Source: Acidobacteriaceae bacterium
GTDB lineage: Bacteria; Acidobacteriota; Terriglobia; Bryobacterales; Bryobacteraceae
Direction: 5' to 3'
DNA: 64,000 nucleotides
Assembly: GCA_019240405.1 (NCBI GenBank)
Contig: JAFAYL010000047.1
Span: forward strand, 62,001 to 126,000
The notes beneath the pieces are model-generated. The model did not search any database, had not been told where the DNA came from, and saw nothing but the letters and a program-made list of their open reading frames with translations. Numbering within the stretch: the stretch's first letter is position 1; each line of letters opens with the position of its first letter. Position numbers and translations under genes: made by a program. This document shows, piece after piece, positions 18,967-28,346 of the stretch.

Positions 18967-20184
18967 TTACGAGCGCGTAAACCGCATGGCTCCAAATGTA
19001 ACCACGCTGTGCGGATCGATCTGCCATTGATCGTAGTCGACCAGTTCTCCCTTCAGTCCGGGAACGGTTCTCAGGAGTGTGTAAAGGGGTGAGGCGCCGC
19101 ACCATTTCAGATCGTCTTGTTTCTCTTGCACAAGTCCCCAATAGTTGAGCGCGTCTCCGGCCTCGATATACCGAATCCGCTCTCGATCCCGTTCTTCAAT
19201 GCTTAACATCTCGCCGGATTTTGCAATGGCACGGAACGAGTCGCCGTAACGCCGTCCTATGTGCGTCATATCTACCCCGAGCACCCAAAAAAGCCGGCGC
19301 CCGTCGCGGGCGTAAATGTTTCCGAGGGCATCGAGGAATCGGGCCAGGCCATCATTCTCTTCGGGCAAACCACCTTCATAAATGCTTTTTACGAACGGGC
19401 CACATAGAATCGGTAAAATTTTTACTGAGGGTCCGTAAACATGCTGAAGAAACAGGATTTGAAACTCGATCGAGTGTTCCACGGCATGACAATAGTCTTC
19501 CATCCGAACTGCATCGCCTGCTGCGACATTTAATTCATCAACCAAGTCGACGTCCGTCTGTGCCTCGCCCAACGGTGTAATGAAATGCTTCCGCGTGACG
19601 CCAAACCGTTCCGGTGCTCCGTAATGCGAAGTGCCCAAAACAATGAACGTGAGGTTCTGAGCTTCACTGATGTTCGGCAGTGATTCATACGCCGCCCGAT
19701 AGGTGTTCCACCCTCCGTCAGGGCTTACATGCGGTGCGGCAATTCCAACCGTTGATGCTGTGCCCATCGGCTGTCTTATGTGTCTCGACAGCAGCGCCGT
19801 CACGTTCTTTGCCTCAGCCGGATACGCCGAACCGGCGAAGATCGCCTCCCGTTTTGGCTCGGATGCAAACTCAGCCTCTCGATGGGCTTTCAACTCGCGA
19901 TATGTGTCGTTTTCTAGGAAACCGGCGTCGCTGAGAGATTCGAACAGGTGCTTCTCGAGGGGACCGACCTGAATCTCTCCCGTGAGGCGAACAAGCTCCG
20001 AACGGAGGTCGAGTGTTGATTGCGTGCCATCAAAACATTGAAGCGCTTGCACCAGAATTGGTGGAACCAGGAGCGTCGCGTCCGAGTAGTGATACGGATC
20101 ACGAATAAACAAACCGGGCCGCGTGGGATCGGGTGAGGGCAGAAAATCTAAATTAAAGCGCAGCCTGGGCAGAACACTCGACAC
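18967..20184 (-). CDS. AmmeMemoRadiSam system protein B (Memo family) with PqqD-like N-terminal domain
   Basis: Residues from about 135 to 405 are the Memo domain, recognised by GIAAPHVSPDGG, FIVLGTSHYG, EHSIEFQILFLQHVYG and VLGVDMTHIGRRYGD; its histidines and Asp form the usual metal-site set. The first 110 residues are an extra domain whose pattern (VPPILVQALQCFDGTQS, then LFESLSDAGFLEN) resembles a PqqD-like winged helix. The Memo family acts with AMMECR1 and radical-SAM proteins in a system of unknown function, and neither partner is seen here. It converges on the VWFA gene with a 7-bp gap. Confidence 0.88.
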   Translation of the reverse strand: MSSVLPRLRFNLDFLPSPDPTRPGLFIRDPYHYSDATLLVPPILVQALQCFDGTQSTLDLRSELVRLTGEIQVGPLEKHLFESLSDAGFLENDTYRELKAHREAEFASEPKREAIFAGSAYPAEAKNVTALLSRHIRQPMGTASTVGIAAPHVSPDGGWNTYRAAYESLPNISEAQNLTFIVLGTSHYGAPERFGVTRKHFITPLGEAQTDVDLVDELNVAAGDAVRMEDYCHAVEHSIEFQILFLQHVYGPSVKILPILCGPFVKSIYEGGLPEENDGLARFLDALGNIYARDGRRLFWVLGVDMTHIGRRYGDSFRAIAKSGEMLSIEERDRERIRYIEAGDALNYWGLVQEKQDDLKWCGASPLYTLLRTVPGLKGELVDYDQWQIDPHSVVTFGAMRFTRS

Positions 20185-20225
20185 GCTTTTGATTGTACGA
20201 GGGCTTTCGGCGTGAGCTACCGTAT

Positions 20226-21128
20226 TCAGCGGTTTACTACGTGCTCTGCCCTCATTCGATCCAAGAACTCGCGGGGCACTCGCAAGTTGTTCCTGAATCC
20301 ACTGCCTAGTTGCACATCCGGTTTCACAGCGCCGTGGAAATCAGATCCTCCTGTAGGGAACAAGTCGAGTTCGTCGGCTAAGCGCCTATAATGTGCCTGT
20401 AAATGCGGCGGATGCTCCGAGTGGTATACCTCGAGGCCGAGTAAGCCGGCGTTCTTCAGCCTCAGCAGCACTTCGCGTTCGAGGTCGCGTGACAAGGAAA
20501 GCCTAACGGGATGGGCCACCACAGGAATTCCGCCGCCCTCGCGTACCATCCGAATCGTCTGTTCAGTCGTTTGGCTTTGGCGTTCCACATAGCTGGGCGC
20601 ATCTTCGCCGATGAACCTTTGGAACGCGTCGTCATAATCGGCCGCGTATCCTTTCTCGACAAGGATGCGCGCGAAATGGGGTCGTCCAGCCATGCTCTTG
20701 CCGCGCGCTTCAACTTCTTCGAGCGTGATGTCAATGCCCCTTTCGCGAAGTGCTTGAATCAGACGGCGGTTGCGCGAACGCCGATCCCGCTGGCCCTCAG
20801 CAATCCAGTCGCGGAACTCGCGGGAGGGCAAATCGCTCGGAAAGTAGGCGAGCAGATGAACATGGCGCTGGTTCCCGTTGTCCGGCACGGTCAATCTGGA
20901 GTTAAGTTCGATCCCCCGGACGAGATCAATTCCCGGTTTGAGCCCCAGAGCTTCAGCCTTCTCATACCCGGCGAAGGTGTCGTGATCAGTGATTCCAATC
21001 CCAGAGAGGCCTATTTGCTTGGCCAGATCGACCAGTTCACCCGGAGTCAGCGTCCCGTCCGATTCCGTGGTATGGGTATGCAGGTCGATGAAATCAGTTA
21101 GCAATTCCGAAGAACCAGTCCAAGACAC
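20226..21128 (-). CDS. PHP domain phosphoesterase (RNase AM/TrpH-like)
   Basis: This 300-residue protein carries PHP motif I DLHTHTTESDGTL at residues 17-29, the ITDHDTFAGYEKA segment, PVVAHPVRLS and C-terminal TGGSDFHG, which supply the metal ligands of the polymerase-and-histidinol-phosphatase fold. Relatives hydrolyse 3',5'-nucleoside bisphosphates or trim 5' ends of RNA. The GTG at 21128 overlaps the stop of the upstream gene by one base, indicating coupling. No signal peptide is visible. Confidence 0.92.
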   Translation of the reverse strand: MSWTGSSELLTDFIDLHTHTTESDGTLTPGELVDLAKQIGLSGIGITDHDTFAGYEKAEALGLKPGIDLVRGIELNSRLTVPDNGNQRHVHLLAYFPSDLPSREFRDWIAEGQRDRRSRNRRLIQALRERGIDITLEEVEARGKSMAGRPHFARILVEKGYAADYDDAFQRFIGEDAPSYVERQSQTTEQTIRMVREGGGIPVVAHPVRLSLSRDLEREVLLRLKNAGLLGLEVYHSEHPPHLQAHYRRLADELDLFPTGGSDFHGAVKPDVQLGSGFRNNLRVPREFLDRMRAEHVVNR

Positions 21129-21829
21129 TAGTGGGTTTTCAACTCCGGATATATCTCGAACGCAAACACTTCACCGCATGTATGCGCAACCAACCGGCCC
21201 GGGCCCAAACTTTTTTCCTTGGTGCGGTTCTCGAAAAAAATGGCGCCGTCTGTACTGTCGCCCGGTTTCAGCTTCGTGGGTACGAGAGTAATAGCAGAAG
21301 CGGCTGCTGCCGCCTTGAACCGCGGATTAACCCTCTGCGCCATAGCCGCTTCACGCCGCTGCTCGTAGCCGTTAGTCGAGCGGAAATTCGAGAGGGCGTA
21401 AATGCTCGCCTCATAGAGCAATTGCAACTTGATGACATCGTTATGGCTCGCCTTTTCAAGCAATGACGCTACGACCTCGTCTGCAGAGATGGCCTGCAAC
21501 CTGGTGCCATCCTGGCGCGCGAATGCGAAGTCACTCGGCTTCACCGTCCAAGGCACAGGCGAGCCATTCGTCACAGTCACTTGAACAATGTTGAAATCCT
21601 TCACATGGGGCGGCAAAGGAGCGAACATAACCGTGATCCCGCTTCGGGTGAGTGCCTCGTAATGCATCCCATGCGATTCGAAATCAATGGGTCCGGCAGA
21701 CGCGGCGGGTGGACTCTGTCCTGCAGGACTGTTGGGCAACTGAGGAGTGGCCGTCGCAGCCAAAATGATGAACAAAACCGGCACGAAACGCGCGCGCGGA
21801 GACGGGTCGCGCGCATTGAAATCAGGCAT
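21128..21829 (-). CDS. Secreted hypothetical protein
   Basis: This 233-residue protein has an N-terminal hydrophobic signal (about residues 15-29) followed by a Pro/Ala-rich linker. The body contains VQVTVTNGSPVPWTVKPSDFAF, which resembles an immunoglobulin-like or DUF4352-type beta sandwich, and a middle helical part. I do not recognise a named family. It is translationally linked to the PHP gene downstream (one-base overlap). A periplasmic or exported location is inferred from the signal. Confidence 0.7.
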   Translation of the reverse strand: MPDFNARDPSPRARFVPVLFIILAATATPQLPNSPAGQSPPAASAGPIDFESHGMHYEALTRSGITVMFAPLPPHVKDFNIVQVTVTNGSPVPWTVKPSDFAFARQDGTRLQAISADEVVASLLEKASHNDVIKLQLLYEASIYALSNFRSTNGYEQRREAAMAQRVNPRFKAAAAASAITLVPTKLKPGDSTDGAIFFENRTKEKSLGPGRLVAHTCGEVFAFEIYPELKTH

Positions 21830-21888
21830 TAAGACCCAATTTCATGATAGACGGAGCAGCAGCATGACTTCAGTGGCTTACTTTGATA

Positions 21889-22380
21889 CTAACTTGTTCC
21901 TGTGACCAACTTGGGAATCAGCAGCCATCGCAGAATGCCTCTCGGATGCGGGGGGAAATGCTCGAAATCGATCCGTACTATCGAGCCTTTTTTCATATCA
22001 ATCTGGACATCTCGAGCTCCCAGGAGATATCCCCCCAACGCATCAAAAAGCGGATTGTGCCCCACCAACATCAATGCCGATTCGTCGCGATGCGAGCGGA
22101 TCTCTTGCCAAACATCTTCGACGCGAGAATTCGGACTCAGCGCTTGAGTGCGTACAAGTTTACCCTTGTAGCCGAGAGCTTCCTGCGCAATCTCCGCTGT
22201 CTGCACCGCGCGTTTTAAAGGACTCGTTAACATCAACGAAATTTGAACGTCAGCTTCGGACAGAGCATCCAGAGTACGCCGTAATTTTCGACGGCCGTCT
22301 TGAGTGAGCGCACGATCCGCATCACTCAAACCGCTACGGCCTTCCTCGGCGATCCCGTGCCGAAGTAAGTAAACTTCCAT
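21889..22380 (-). CDS. sixA: Phosphohistidine phosphatase SixA family
   Basis: This 163-residue protein is a short histidine phosphatase with the RHG signature at the N-terminus (YLLRHGIAEEGRSGL), a second motif in LTSPLKRAVQTAEIA and the catalytic His region LMLVGHNPLFDAL. SixA dephosphorylates phosphohistidine in signalling or PTS proteins. The N-terminal RHGxAE form is characteristic of the SixA branch, but the true target is not known. It diverges from the O-antigen-ligase-like gene with a 39-bp gap. Confidence 0.9.
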   Translation of the reverse strand: MEVYLLRHGIAEEGRSGLSDADRALTQDGRRKLRRTLDALSEADVQISLMLTSPLKRAVQTAEIAQEALGYKGKLVRTQALSPNSRVEDVWQEIRSHRDESALMLVGHNPLFDALGGYLLGARDVQIDMKKGSIVRIDFEHFPPHPRGILRWLLIPKLVTGTS

Positions 22381-22419
22381 GGAATCCCTAAACCTTCATG
22401 CTGTCATACTGGTGCGTTT

Positions 22420-23667
22420 ATGTTTGCCTCCGAGGAGACACGGAACCAAATTTTGCTGGTGACTGCGATCAGCGCAGCAGCCCTGATCCATGTCTCGATA
22501 GCTGCTAGTCAAGTGCTCTTGGGGGTGGGCATTTTGCTGCTTCTTGTATTCCGGCAGCGCTTGGAATTTCCGCGAATATGGATACCGTTGGCGCTGTTTT
22601 TCCTGTGGACGGCGCTTGCCGACGTACTCTCGCCGGATCCGTGGGGCGGTCGCGCTCAAATCAAGAAATTCTTTGTATTTCTCTTCATTCCGCTTATTTA
22701 CGCCATCTTCTCCCGCCAATTCCAGAAAGTCTTTTATCTGGTGATTGCCTGGGCTGCGGCTGCAACGGCATCTGGTATTTGGGGCCTTGTCCAATTCGCT
22801 TCGAAGTATCAGGCGTACAAGGTCGCGCCTGAAGGATTCTACGTGGCTTACATTCGGCGGCGCATTACTGGATTTGAGAGCCACTGGATGACTTTCGGAG
22901 CCTTGCAACTCAGCGTGTTTTCGCTTTTGTTGGCGCAAGTCTTCTTTTCGAATCGGAGAATGCCAGCGTGGGCCTACAGCAGTCTCGCGGTTCTATCCGC
23001 TACGATTCTCATCGGATGGACGCGCAGCATTTGGCTGGCAGCCATTCCATCAACGCTCTACTTGATCTGGTTCTGGCGCCCGAAAATGACGCTTGCTGTC
23101 CCGGTGCTTGCTGCCCTCCTGTTTTTCATCGCCCCGCCAGCAACACGAAACCGCATGATGTCCCTCTTTCAGCCTCGCGAAGACGTGGACTCCAATCGTC
23201 ATCGAATCGTGACCTTTCGAACTGGATTGGAAATGATTAAAGCCCATCCGTGGTTTGGTCTCGGACCGGAGCAGATCCGTCGCAATTTTGACGCCTATGT
23301 TCCGTCGGATATTCAACGCCCGCTACCGGTCGGTTACTACGGCCATTTGCACAACGATTATGTGCAGTACGCGGCAGAGCGTGGGATCCCCGCTTTGCTG
23401 CTCATACTCTGGTTGATCGGCATGACAGTCTACGATTGTTTTCGCGGCATCCTTAACGCCGGACGTGCCACGTGTCAGGAGCTCTTCATTCTCCACGGCA
23501 CGATCGCAGTGATCATCGGTATTCTTGTGGGTGGATTATTTGAGTACAACCTGGGCGATAGCGAAGTTCTGATGATGTTTCTCAGCGTTGTGGGTTTAGG
23601 ATACGCCGCATTGAGCAGCCTCGCTATGATGGAGAAACATGGGAACTATAACGCTCAATCGGGCTGA
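22420..23667 (+). CDS. O-antigen ligase/polymerase-like membrane protein
   Basis: This 415-residue protein has about ten hydrophobic segments. A large extracytoplasmic loop ends in a Wzy_C-type pattern: [18 protein letters not shown], then [20 protein letters not shown], including the H-x-H-N-D-Y histidine motif typical of WaaL/Wzy ligases. It should join a glycan from an undecaprenyl carrier onto an acceptor in the outer leaflet of the inner membrane. The last 29 bases overlap the start of ahcY, although the functions are unrelated. The ATG at 22420 is preceded by only 39 bp to the divergent sixA. Confidence 0.9.
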   Translation: MFASEETRNQILLVTAISAAALIHVSIAASQVLLGVGILLLLVFRQRLEFPRIWIPLALFFLWTALADVLSPDPWGGRAQIKKFFVFLFIPLIYAIFSRQFQKVFYLVIAWAAAATASGIWGLVQFASKYQAYKVAPEGFYVAYIRRRITGFESHWMTFGALQLSVFSLLLAQVFFSNRRMPAWAYSSLAVLSATILIGWTRSIWLAAIPSTLYLIWFWRPKMTLAVPVLAALLFFIAPPATRNRMMSLFQPREDVDSNRHRIVTFRTGLEMIKAHPWFGLGPEQIRRNFDAYVPSDIQRPLPVGYYGHLHNDYVQYAAERGIPALLLILWLIGMTVYDCFRGILNAGRATCQELFILHGTIAVIIGILVGGLFEYNLGDSEVLMMFLSVVGLGYAALSSLAMMEKHGNYNAQSG

Positions 23668-25069
23668 AACAGAATATAGAGTCGCTGATTTATCGCTGGC
23701 AGATTGGGGCCGCAAAGAAATTGGTATCGCCGAGCAGGAAATGCCGGGTCTGATGGCAATTCGCGAGAAATACGCGCCCGAGAAGCCCCTCGCCGGCGTG
23801 CGAATTACGGGGTCATTGCACATGACCGTTCAGACGGCGGTCTTGATTGAAACGCTAATGAGCCTTGGAGCGGATGTTCGGTGGGCTAGCTGCAATATCT
23901 TTTCGACCCAGGACCACGCGGCAGCGGCAATTGCAGCTTCAGGCGTTCCGGTTTTTGCTTGGAAGGGAGAAACACTCGAGGAATATTGGTGGTGTACCTA
24001 CCAAGCCATCAGTCATTCGGGAGGGAAGGGGCCGCAGTTAGTAGTAGATGACGGAGGCGATGTAACTCTCCTCATTCACAAAGGCTATGAGCTGGAAGAA
24101 GGCAGCGATTGGGCGAATGCCCCCGCGTCCAATCACGAAGAGAAGGTGATCAAGGACCTTCTCAAGAGAATTTACGCCGAAGACCCAACGCGCTGGCACT
24201 CGATTGCAAGTGAGTGGCGGGGCGTCTCAGAAGAGACCACAACAGGCGTCCATCGTCTTTACAAAATGCAAGAAGCCGGAAAGCTGCTCGTGCCGGCGAT
24301 CAACGTGAACGACTCGGTCACAAAATCGAAATTCGACAATCTGTACGGCTGCCGCGAATCGCTGGCGGATGGAATCAAGCGTGCAACCGACGTGATGATG
24401 GCGGGGAAAGTTGCCGTGATCTGCGGTTACGGTGACGTCGGCAAAGGTTCAGCGCATTCGCTCCGAGGGATGGGCGCCCGGGTTGTAATTACCGAGATCG
24501 ATCCGATCAATGCCTTACAAGCAGCTATGGAAGGATTTGAGGTGACCACGATCGAGGAGACCCTCGGACGCGGCGATATTTACGTCACGTGCACGGGGAA
24601 TCTCGACGTCGTCACGATCGAGCACATGCGCTACATGAAGGATCAGGCGATTGTCTGCAACATCGGCCATTTTGATAATGAGATCCAGGTCGATCGCTTG
24701 AATGCTGAACCAGGGATCAGGAAAACGAATATCAAACCGCAAGTGGATATGTACGCCTTCCCGGATGGCCACAGCATCTTTCTGCTCGCCGAAGGCCGCC
24801 TGGTGAATCTTGGATGCGCTACTGGGCATCCGAGCTTTGTGATGAGCAACAGTTTCTCTAATCAGACGCTCGCGCAGATCGATTTGTGGAAGAACCGGGA
24901 CACTTATAAGATTGGCGTCTATACGCTGCCGAAAAAGCTTGATGAGGAAGTGGCGCGGCTACATCTGGAGAAGATCGGAGTTAAGCTGACAACGCTCACT
25001 CCGAAACAAGCCGAGTACCTAGGAGTGGCTATCGAAGGGCCCTATAAGTCAGATCATTATCGCTATTAG
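23639..25069 (+). CDS. ahcY: Adenosylhomocysteinase
   Basis: This 476-residue enzyme hydrolyses S-adenosylhomocysteine to adenosine and homocysteine, removing the product inhibitor of methyltransferases. The NAD site [17 protein letters not shown] lies near residue 260. Other marks are [28 protein letters not shown] and the C-terminal KSDHYRY. The length includes the approximately 40-residue insertion of the longer bacterial/eukaryotic subgroup. The ATG at 23639 lies inside the end of the preceding membrane-protein gene, overlapping by 29 bp, so translation may be coupled. Confidence 0.97.
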   Translation: MGTITLNRAETEYRVADLSLADWGRKEIGIAEQEMPGLMAIREKYAPEKPLAGVRITGSLHMTVQTAVLIETLMSLGADVRWASCNIFSTQDHAAAAIAASGVPVFAWKGETLEEYWWCTYQAISHSGGKGPQLVVDDGGDVTLLIHKGYELEEGSDWANAPASNHEEKVIKDLLKRIYAEDPTRWHSIASEWRGVSEETTTGVHRLYKMQEAGKLLVPAINVNDSVTKSKFDNLYGCRESLADGIKRATDVMMAGKVAVICGYGDVGKGSAHSLRGMGARVVITEIDPINALQAAMEGFEVTTIEETLGRGDIYVTCTGNLDVVTIEHMRYMKDQAIVCNIGHFDNEIQVDRLNAEPGIRKTNIKPQVDMYAFPDGHSIFLLAEGRLVNLGCATGHPSFVMSNSFSNQTLAQIDLWKNRDTYKIGVYTLPKKLDEEVARLHLEKIGVKLTTLTPKQAEYLGVAIEGPYKSDHYRY

Positions 25070-25105
25070 AGAGAATCTCAGTGATATCGTGACTAGAGAT
25101 TTGAA

Positions 25106-25270
25106 ATGCGATTGATCCAATTGATGCTCGCCTTATTCGCGGTTTCGCTCTTAACCGCGCCGCTTCAGGCTCAAGATTCGACGAATCGAAGACCGAGACA
25201 CGTACAGCGTCATCGTGCGGTTCATCACCCGGGTCACCACGCGAAACGCCACAAGGCTGTCAGACATTAG
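25106..25270 (+). CDS. Small secreted cationic His/Arg-rich peptide (54 aa)
   Basis: The ATG at 25106 opens a 54-codon frame. Residues 1-22 form a clear Sec signal peptide (MRLIQLMLALFAVSLLTAPL, then QAQ). The mature 31 residues are very basic and rich in His and Arg, with repeats of the type RH, HH and HAKRHK, and contain no acidic residue after the initial DST. It lies 36 bp after ahcY and ends 8 bp before the convergent rplK stop. Possible roles are metal binding, envelope association or acid response; none is proven. The signal peptide supports a real gene. Confidence 0.6.
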   Translation: MRLIQLMLALFAVSLLTAPLQAQDSTNRRPRHVQRHRAVHHPGHHAKRHKAVRH

Positions 25271-25278
25271 CCGTAACG

Positions 25279-25707
25279 CTAGACCACATCGACACCCATA
25301 CTGCGACAGGCGCCTTTGACCTGTTCGACAGCAGCGTCAATCGTAAAGCAGTTAAGATCTGGCATTTTGATCTTGGCGATTTCTTCTACCTGCTTTTGCG
25401 AGATTTTGCCGACTTTAGTTTTGTTTGGCTCGGCGGAACCTTTCGCTAAGTTCACCGCTCGCTTCACGAGGACCGCTACAGGCGGTGTCTTGGTGATGAA
25501 TGTAAAGGAGCGATCTGAGTAGATGGTGATGACGACCGGAATAATGAGGCCTTCCTGGTCCTTCGCCGAGGTCTTCGCATTAAAGGCCTTGCAGAACTCC
25601 ATGATATTTACACCCTGCGGACCGAGAGCGGTTCCGACAGGCGGTGCAGGAGTGGCTTTCCCCGCTGGAATCTGCAACTTTACTTCAGCTGTAACTTTCT
25701 TTGCCAT
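25279..25707 (-). CDS. rplK: 50S ribosomal protein L11
   Basis: This 142-residue protein has the standard L11 sequence: [20 protein letters not shown] at the N-terminus, [16 protein letters not shown], and a C-terminal rRNA-binding domain around [17 protein letters not shown] and [11 protein letters not shown]. It binds the GTPase-associated centre of 23S rRNA. It follows nusG by 37 bp in the usual order secE-nusG-rplK. rplA does not follow: the convergent ahcY and small peptide genes come next. Confidence 0.98.
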   Translation of the reverse strand: MAKKVTAEVKLQIPAGKATPAPPVGTALGPQGVNIMEFCKAFNAKTSAKDQEGLIIPVVITIYSDRSFTFITKTPPVAVLVKRAVNLAKGSAEPNKTKVGKISQKQVEEIAKIKMPDLNCFTIDAAVEQVKGACRSMGVDVV

Positions 25708-25744
25708 AAATTTCTAAGTAATTGCCTTGCCAAATTTGGGAGAC

Positions 25745-26437
25745 CTAGATTTTTTCGACTTGCAGGAAATCCAACTCTACGGGTGTTGATCGCCCGAAAA
25801 TCGTAACCATAACACGAAGGGTGTTGCGCTCTGTATTTATCTCGTCGACCTTCCCTGAGAAATTTGTGAATGGGCCATCGATGATCTTTACTGTCTCATT
25901 CTTTTCGAAGCTCATCTTGGGACGCGGACGGTCAGCGCTGGCCGCCTGCCGGTAGAGAACCGCGTTTACTTCGTCGGCCGTCAGCGGTACAGGTTTCGTG
26001 CCGCCTCCCACGAATCCGGTGACTCGCGGCGTCGACTTGACTGCGTGCCACAACTCGTCATCCATTTCCATCTCAACTAACACGTAGCCAGGGTAAAGGA
26101 GCCGTTTACTGATAACTTTTTTCCCGTTCCGCAGTTCCATCACTTCCTCGGTTGGAATGAGAATTTGACCCAACCGATCCGCAAACCCAAACGCCTCCGC
26201 GCGTGAACGCAGTGATTCGGCCACCTTTTGCTCGAACCCGGAGTATGCGTGAATGATGTACCAGTTCTTCTCGGAAGCGTCTACCTTGTCAGGAGATGGA
26301 ACATGCTGCTGAGGTTCGTTTTGTTCAGCCTCGGAATGCTCATTGTACTCGCTGATGCCGGCATCGACTAAGGGTTCCGACCGGCCGTCTGCGGCTGTCT
26401 GCACCGCTTCTTCATTCATGAGATTTTCTTCTTCCAT
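25745..26437 (-). CDS. nusG: Transcription termination/antitermination factor NusG
   Basis: This NusG protein of about 230 residues has the NGN domain (NWYIIHAYSGFEQKVAESL, then LLYPGYVLVEMEMDDELW and VTGFVGGGTKPVPL) and a C-terminal KOW domain (IIDGPFTNFSGKVDEI). It links RNA polymerase with Rho or the ribosome. About 55 residues before the NGN domain are acidic and low-complexity, longer than in E. coli NusG. The ATG at 26437 is my choice; an ATG at 26419 is possible, and a TTG at 26458 is unlikely. It starts 40 bp after secE. Confidence 0.95.
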   Translation of the reverse strand: MEEENLMNEEAVQTAADGRSEPLVDAGISEYNEHSEAEQNEPQQHVPSPDKVDASEKNWYIIHAYSGFEQKVAESLRSRAEAFGFADRLGQILIPTEEVMELRNGKKVISKRLLYPGYVLVEMEMDDELWHAVKSTPRVTGFVGGGTKPVPLTADEVNAVLYRQAASADRPRPKMSFEKNETVKIIDGPFTNFSGKVDEINTERNTLRVMVTIFGRSTPVELDFLQVEKI

Positions 26438-26477
26438 AACAATCCGATCTGAATACAAACTGAACTCGACCGCGTGG

Positions 26478-26696
26478 CTATTTGGTGAAGTATTTGATCA
26501 CCTGATTTATGGCCCCGCTTACAATGGCGTTGACAACCCAGAAATAGGCTGCGAACAGGAAAACGGCGGCTATCACGACGAGCGTAGTTGCGCGCACCTG
26601 TTTCCATGTCGGCCAAGTGACGCGCTGCATCTCGGCGCGAACATCTTCCATGTAGGATTTGGCCTGTCGTGGCCAGCCGACTGTATTTATCGCCAT
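26478..26696 (-). CDS. secE: Preprotein translocase subunit SecE
   Basis: This 72-residue protein has a short amphipathic helix (YMEDVRAEMQRVTWPTWKQ, the family motif ending VTWPTWKQV) followed by one transmembrane helix (VVIAAVFLFAAYFWVVNAIV). That is the minimal single-span SecE. With SecY and SecG it forms the protein-conducting channel. It lies between tRNA-Trp and nusG, the usual bacterial order. Confidence 0.97.
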   Translation of the reverse strand: MAINTVGWPRQAKSYMEDVRAEMQRVTWPTWKQVRATTLVVIAAVFLFAAYFWVVNAIVSGAINQVIKYFTK

Positions 26697-26755
26697 AACA
26701 CACTCAAACTTGAAAATTGACCGGCGCCTTCCCGATTTTCAGGAAGTACAGCTTT

Positions 26756-26831
26756 TGGCAGGGGCAGAGGGATTCGAACCCCCACTCGCGGTTTTGGAGA
26801 CCGCTGGTCTAGCCGTTAAACCTATGCCCCT
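26756..26831 (-). tRNA. trnW: tRNA-Trp (CCA anticodon)
   Basis: On the minus strand the sequence folds as a 76-nt tRNA including an encoded CCA. The acceptor pairs AGGGGCA with TGCCCCT, the discriminator is G, the anticodon loop reads CTCCAAA with CCA at its centre, and the T arm contains GTTCGAATC. It lies between rpmG and secE, the classical position for tRNA-Trp. Confidence 0.97.
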
Positions 26832-26861
26832 TTTGAGCTTCACCTCCAGGCTAGCAAAGCT

Positions 26862-27014
26862 TCACTTGGTCTCTCGGTGGAGCTGATGCTTCCTGCAATA
26901 CGGGCAAAATTTCTTGAGCTCCAGCCGCTCTGTTGTGGTCCGCTTATTCTTCGTCTTGCTGTAGTTTCGGTTTTTGCACTCCGTGCACTGGAACTGAATA
27001 ATTTCGCGGGGCAT
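26862..27014 (-). CDS. rpmG: 50S ribosomal protein L33
   Basis: The ATG at 27014 opens a 50-codon gene ending TGA at 26862. The protein begins [18 protein letters not shown] and contains the [20 protein letters not shown] segment of L33. Four cysteines (Cys10, Cys13, Cys37, Cys40) form a CxxC...CxxC zinc site, so this is the zinc-containing C+ form. It lies 20 bp after tuf and just before tRNA-Trp. Confidence 0.97.
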   Translation of the reverse strand: MPREIIQFQCTECKNRNYSKTKNKRTTTERLELKKFCPYCRKHQLHRETK

Positions 27015-27033
27015 TTACTTGGTCCCTTGCTTT

Positions 27034-28221
<1,188 letters not shown>

Positions 28222-28250
28222 GCTGATCCTGACTTCGTTTTAGATGAATT

Positions 28251-28271
28251 CTTTGTCTTCTTTGGACAAAG
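28251..28271 (-). promoter_or_regulatory. Hairpin in the tuf 5' leader
   Basis: A perfect 7-bp inverted repeat, CTTTGTC and GACAAAG with a 7-nt loop, lies 30 bp upstream of the tuf ATG, in the transcribed leader if the promoter is in the gap before 28347. It may shape mRNA stability or translation. The stem is short and AT-balanced, so this is a weak call. Confidence 0.3.
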
Positions 28272-28346
28272 GAGGAATTAGCGTGCAAACGCAGACAACT
28301 GCCGTGCACACTTTCATCGATCATAGCATGTGTGGCCACAAAGGCT

